Shown here piece after piece: positions 61,978 to 64,000 of a stretch of 64,000 nucleotides of DNA. A model generated the notes under the pieces. The model was given only the letters and a program-made list of their open reading frames with translations, was not told the origin of the DNA and made no database searches. The stretch comes from Ligula intestinalis (taxonomy: Eukaryota; Platyhelminthes; Cestoda; Diphyllobothriidea; Diphyllobothriidae): positions 26,156,231 to 26,220,230 of the forward strand of contig JAYGXS010000005.1 in NCBI GenBank assembly GCA_036362985.1, written 5' to 3'. The position numbers and the translations under genes were made by a program. Positions within the stretch are counted from its first letter, which is position 1, and each line of letters begins with the position of its first letter.

Positions 61978-62040
61978 CTGAAGACGACCTGGTGTGCCAG
62001 TGTCGAAAATTTACACAATAAACCACTGTTTCCCAAAGAA
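61978..62040 (+). repeat. Penelope terminal-repeat fragment with hammerhead-like motif
   Basis: CTGAAGACGACCTGGTGTGC then CAGTGTCGAAAATTTACAC; GACCTGG and CCAG-T-GTC can pair as a bulged stem. Related to 52871-52900. Confidence 0.6.
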
Positions 62041-62939
62041 CTCCTTCGACCGAATTGTACGTCTTCGGATGCCGATTTTCCATGTTTGCGACCCCACACT
62101 TAGAATTAGCAGCAGTACCTGGACCTGCCGAATGTTGAATAACTTGAAAACAGTTGAGCAAGCAGACTGTGCAGATTATACCCTATTTTGCACACTAAAT
62201 ATACTTTACGAAGTACTGGTGTTATCGCCATTCGGAGAGTGAACTGTTTGTGACAGCCTGTTAATTCAGGTGGGTCCCATGTCTACGTGGGTGTCACGAA
62301 CGAACTACGCCGACGATGAAGTACATTGCCTAGTAGAACCCCTCCCCTTCCCCCAAAACGCCGCAATTCGTTCAAACAGGGCAAAAGAAGGTCATCTGTT
62401 AGCTGTTTACCACCCACACGCAGTCAGCATAGTTTCCTTGTAGAAGGTCCGATAAAATCACGCTCAGGTAGCGCGCATTCTGGCATGTACGCCCTATGAC
62501 GGCCATGGTGGTAGAGGTGTGTGTGTATGACTCATCTCGCACTGCCACTGTCACGGCATCAGGCCTGTCATTGGTTTGCGATGGCGCGCGGAGGGGGGGG
62601 GGGGGGACACAATCACGACGAGGGGGGGAGGGAGGGGGAGAGATGGAGGCCCGACCACCAGGGCGGCGAATAGTCGTGGTGACAACGCGCGGTCAATCGC
62701 CCTGTCCTGACAAGAGGGTTGGTTGGTTGGTCGCCCTTGTTGGATCAAGAGTCCGCCTGACGAGAGGGTGACTAGTGGTGTGGTGAGAGCAGAGCAAGTC
62801 GGCGTAAGTGTGTGTAGTTGGCACGCTTTGACACCTTCCCCCAGCCCCCCCCTCTAAACAGACCGCGTAGTAGATACATTGGATCATCACAGGAGCCTGA
62901 TCAGGCATTAGTTGGACTGCGCTGCCACAACAAGCGGGA
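62041..62939. other. No gene; low complexity
   Basis: G-rich runs at 62593-62640. A scrap resembling the 3' tail of the non-LTR family seen at 1-870 (CCCTTGTTGGATCAAGAGTC, minus orientation) is at about 62736-62756. Confidence 0.4.
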
Positions 62940-63670
<731 letters not shown>

Positions 63671-64000
63671 TGTCGGCAACAGGGAGCCAATCAGCTAGGG
63701 CGAAAAATCGATAGCCGCGGCGCGCTGTCATGACAGCGGCGTGGCGCCTTTCTGTAAGATGAGTAATCGTGGGAATCGGCACATTCCCCGAAAGTTTGCG
63801 TCTATCACGGGCCTGTACGGCAGTAATTATGAGCTTGCACGGACTTCGCGCAGCCCGATAAACGCCTACCGTGAGCTAGCTAGGACCCTCTTTGGGTTCA
63901 GCGTTTTGAGGGCCCTAGTCAATGGCTAACGCAGTGAGATTAGACACGAAAACATTTTTTCTCCCACTTTATTGTCCTTAATAGTCGACTAGTTAACAAA
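63671..64000. other. No feature recognised
   Basis: GC-rich start (63700-63750), no homology recognised to the window end. Confidence 0.4.

Overview
This is eukaryotic, intron-rich and heavily transposon-laden nuclear DNA. The mix of elements (Penelope-like GIY-YIG retroelements, CR1/Jockey and RTE non-LTR elements, a CsRn1-like Ty3/Gypsy element, long foldback repeats, CT microsatellites), the large introns and the near-50% GC suggest a parasitic flatworm, most likely a tapeworm of the Spirometra/Diphyllobothrium kind. That taxonomic call is inference only; no species marker is visible.

Three host genes are recognisable. (1) Plus strand, 2209-17532: five 3'-terminal exons (767 codons plus stop, all splice phases compatible) of the cohesin loader NIPBL/Nipped-B/SCC2, including a short last exon (17395-17532) that has no Met and is easy to miss. 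(2) Minus strand, 27696-29858: a single-exon coding region for splicing factor SF3A1 (720 aa) with both SURP domains but no visible C-terminal ubiquitin-like domain. (3) Minus strand, 39726-61152: sixteen exons (1255 codons plus stop, phases compatible throughout) coding for the C-terminal quarter or so of an axonemal outer-arm dynein heavy chain of the DNAH5/DNAH8 type: end of the microtubule-binding domain, second stalk coiled coil, AAA5, AAA6 and C-terminal domain. Its 5' part lies beyond the right edge. NIPBL and SF3A1 are convergent; SF3A1 and the dynein gene are on the same strand.

Almost everything else is repeats, mostly inside introns. 1-900: 3' end of a non-LTR element. 1258-1405: Gypsy RT scrap. 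6-6.35 kb: Penelope-like endonuclease remnant. 6.9-10.75 kb: a nearly intact CR1/Jockey-type element antisense to NIPBL, with a 2A-like peptide and a stop codon inside its PHD-type finger. 12.5-13.1 kb: foldback element. 14.95-16.45 kb: nested Penelope-like/foldback structure with a perfect 28-bp terminal inverted repeat. 20.5-27.5 kb: accessory region with a 1.1-kb inverted repeat around a tRNA-like sequence, TA-flanked MITEs, an LTR-like repeat family and tRNA-derived SINEs. 31.7-39 kb: decayed RTE, CR1/L2 and Penelope fragments. 40.5-45.4 kb: a full-length but dead Ty3/Gypsy element in the last dynein intron. 49.9-63.7 kb: more Penelope, SINE and non-LTR fragments in dynein introns and upstream of them.

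The recurrent theme is Penelope-like elements: five coding remnants and at least nine copies of a short hammerhead-ribozyme-like motif occur in the window, and several truncated copies are capped by an inverted copy of their own terminal repeat. No rRNA, CRISPR array or bacterial-type operon is present.
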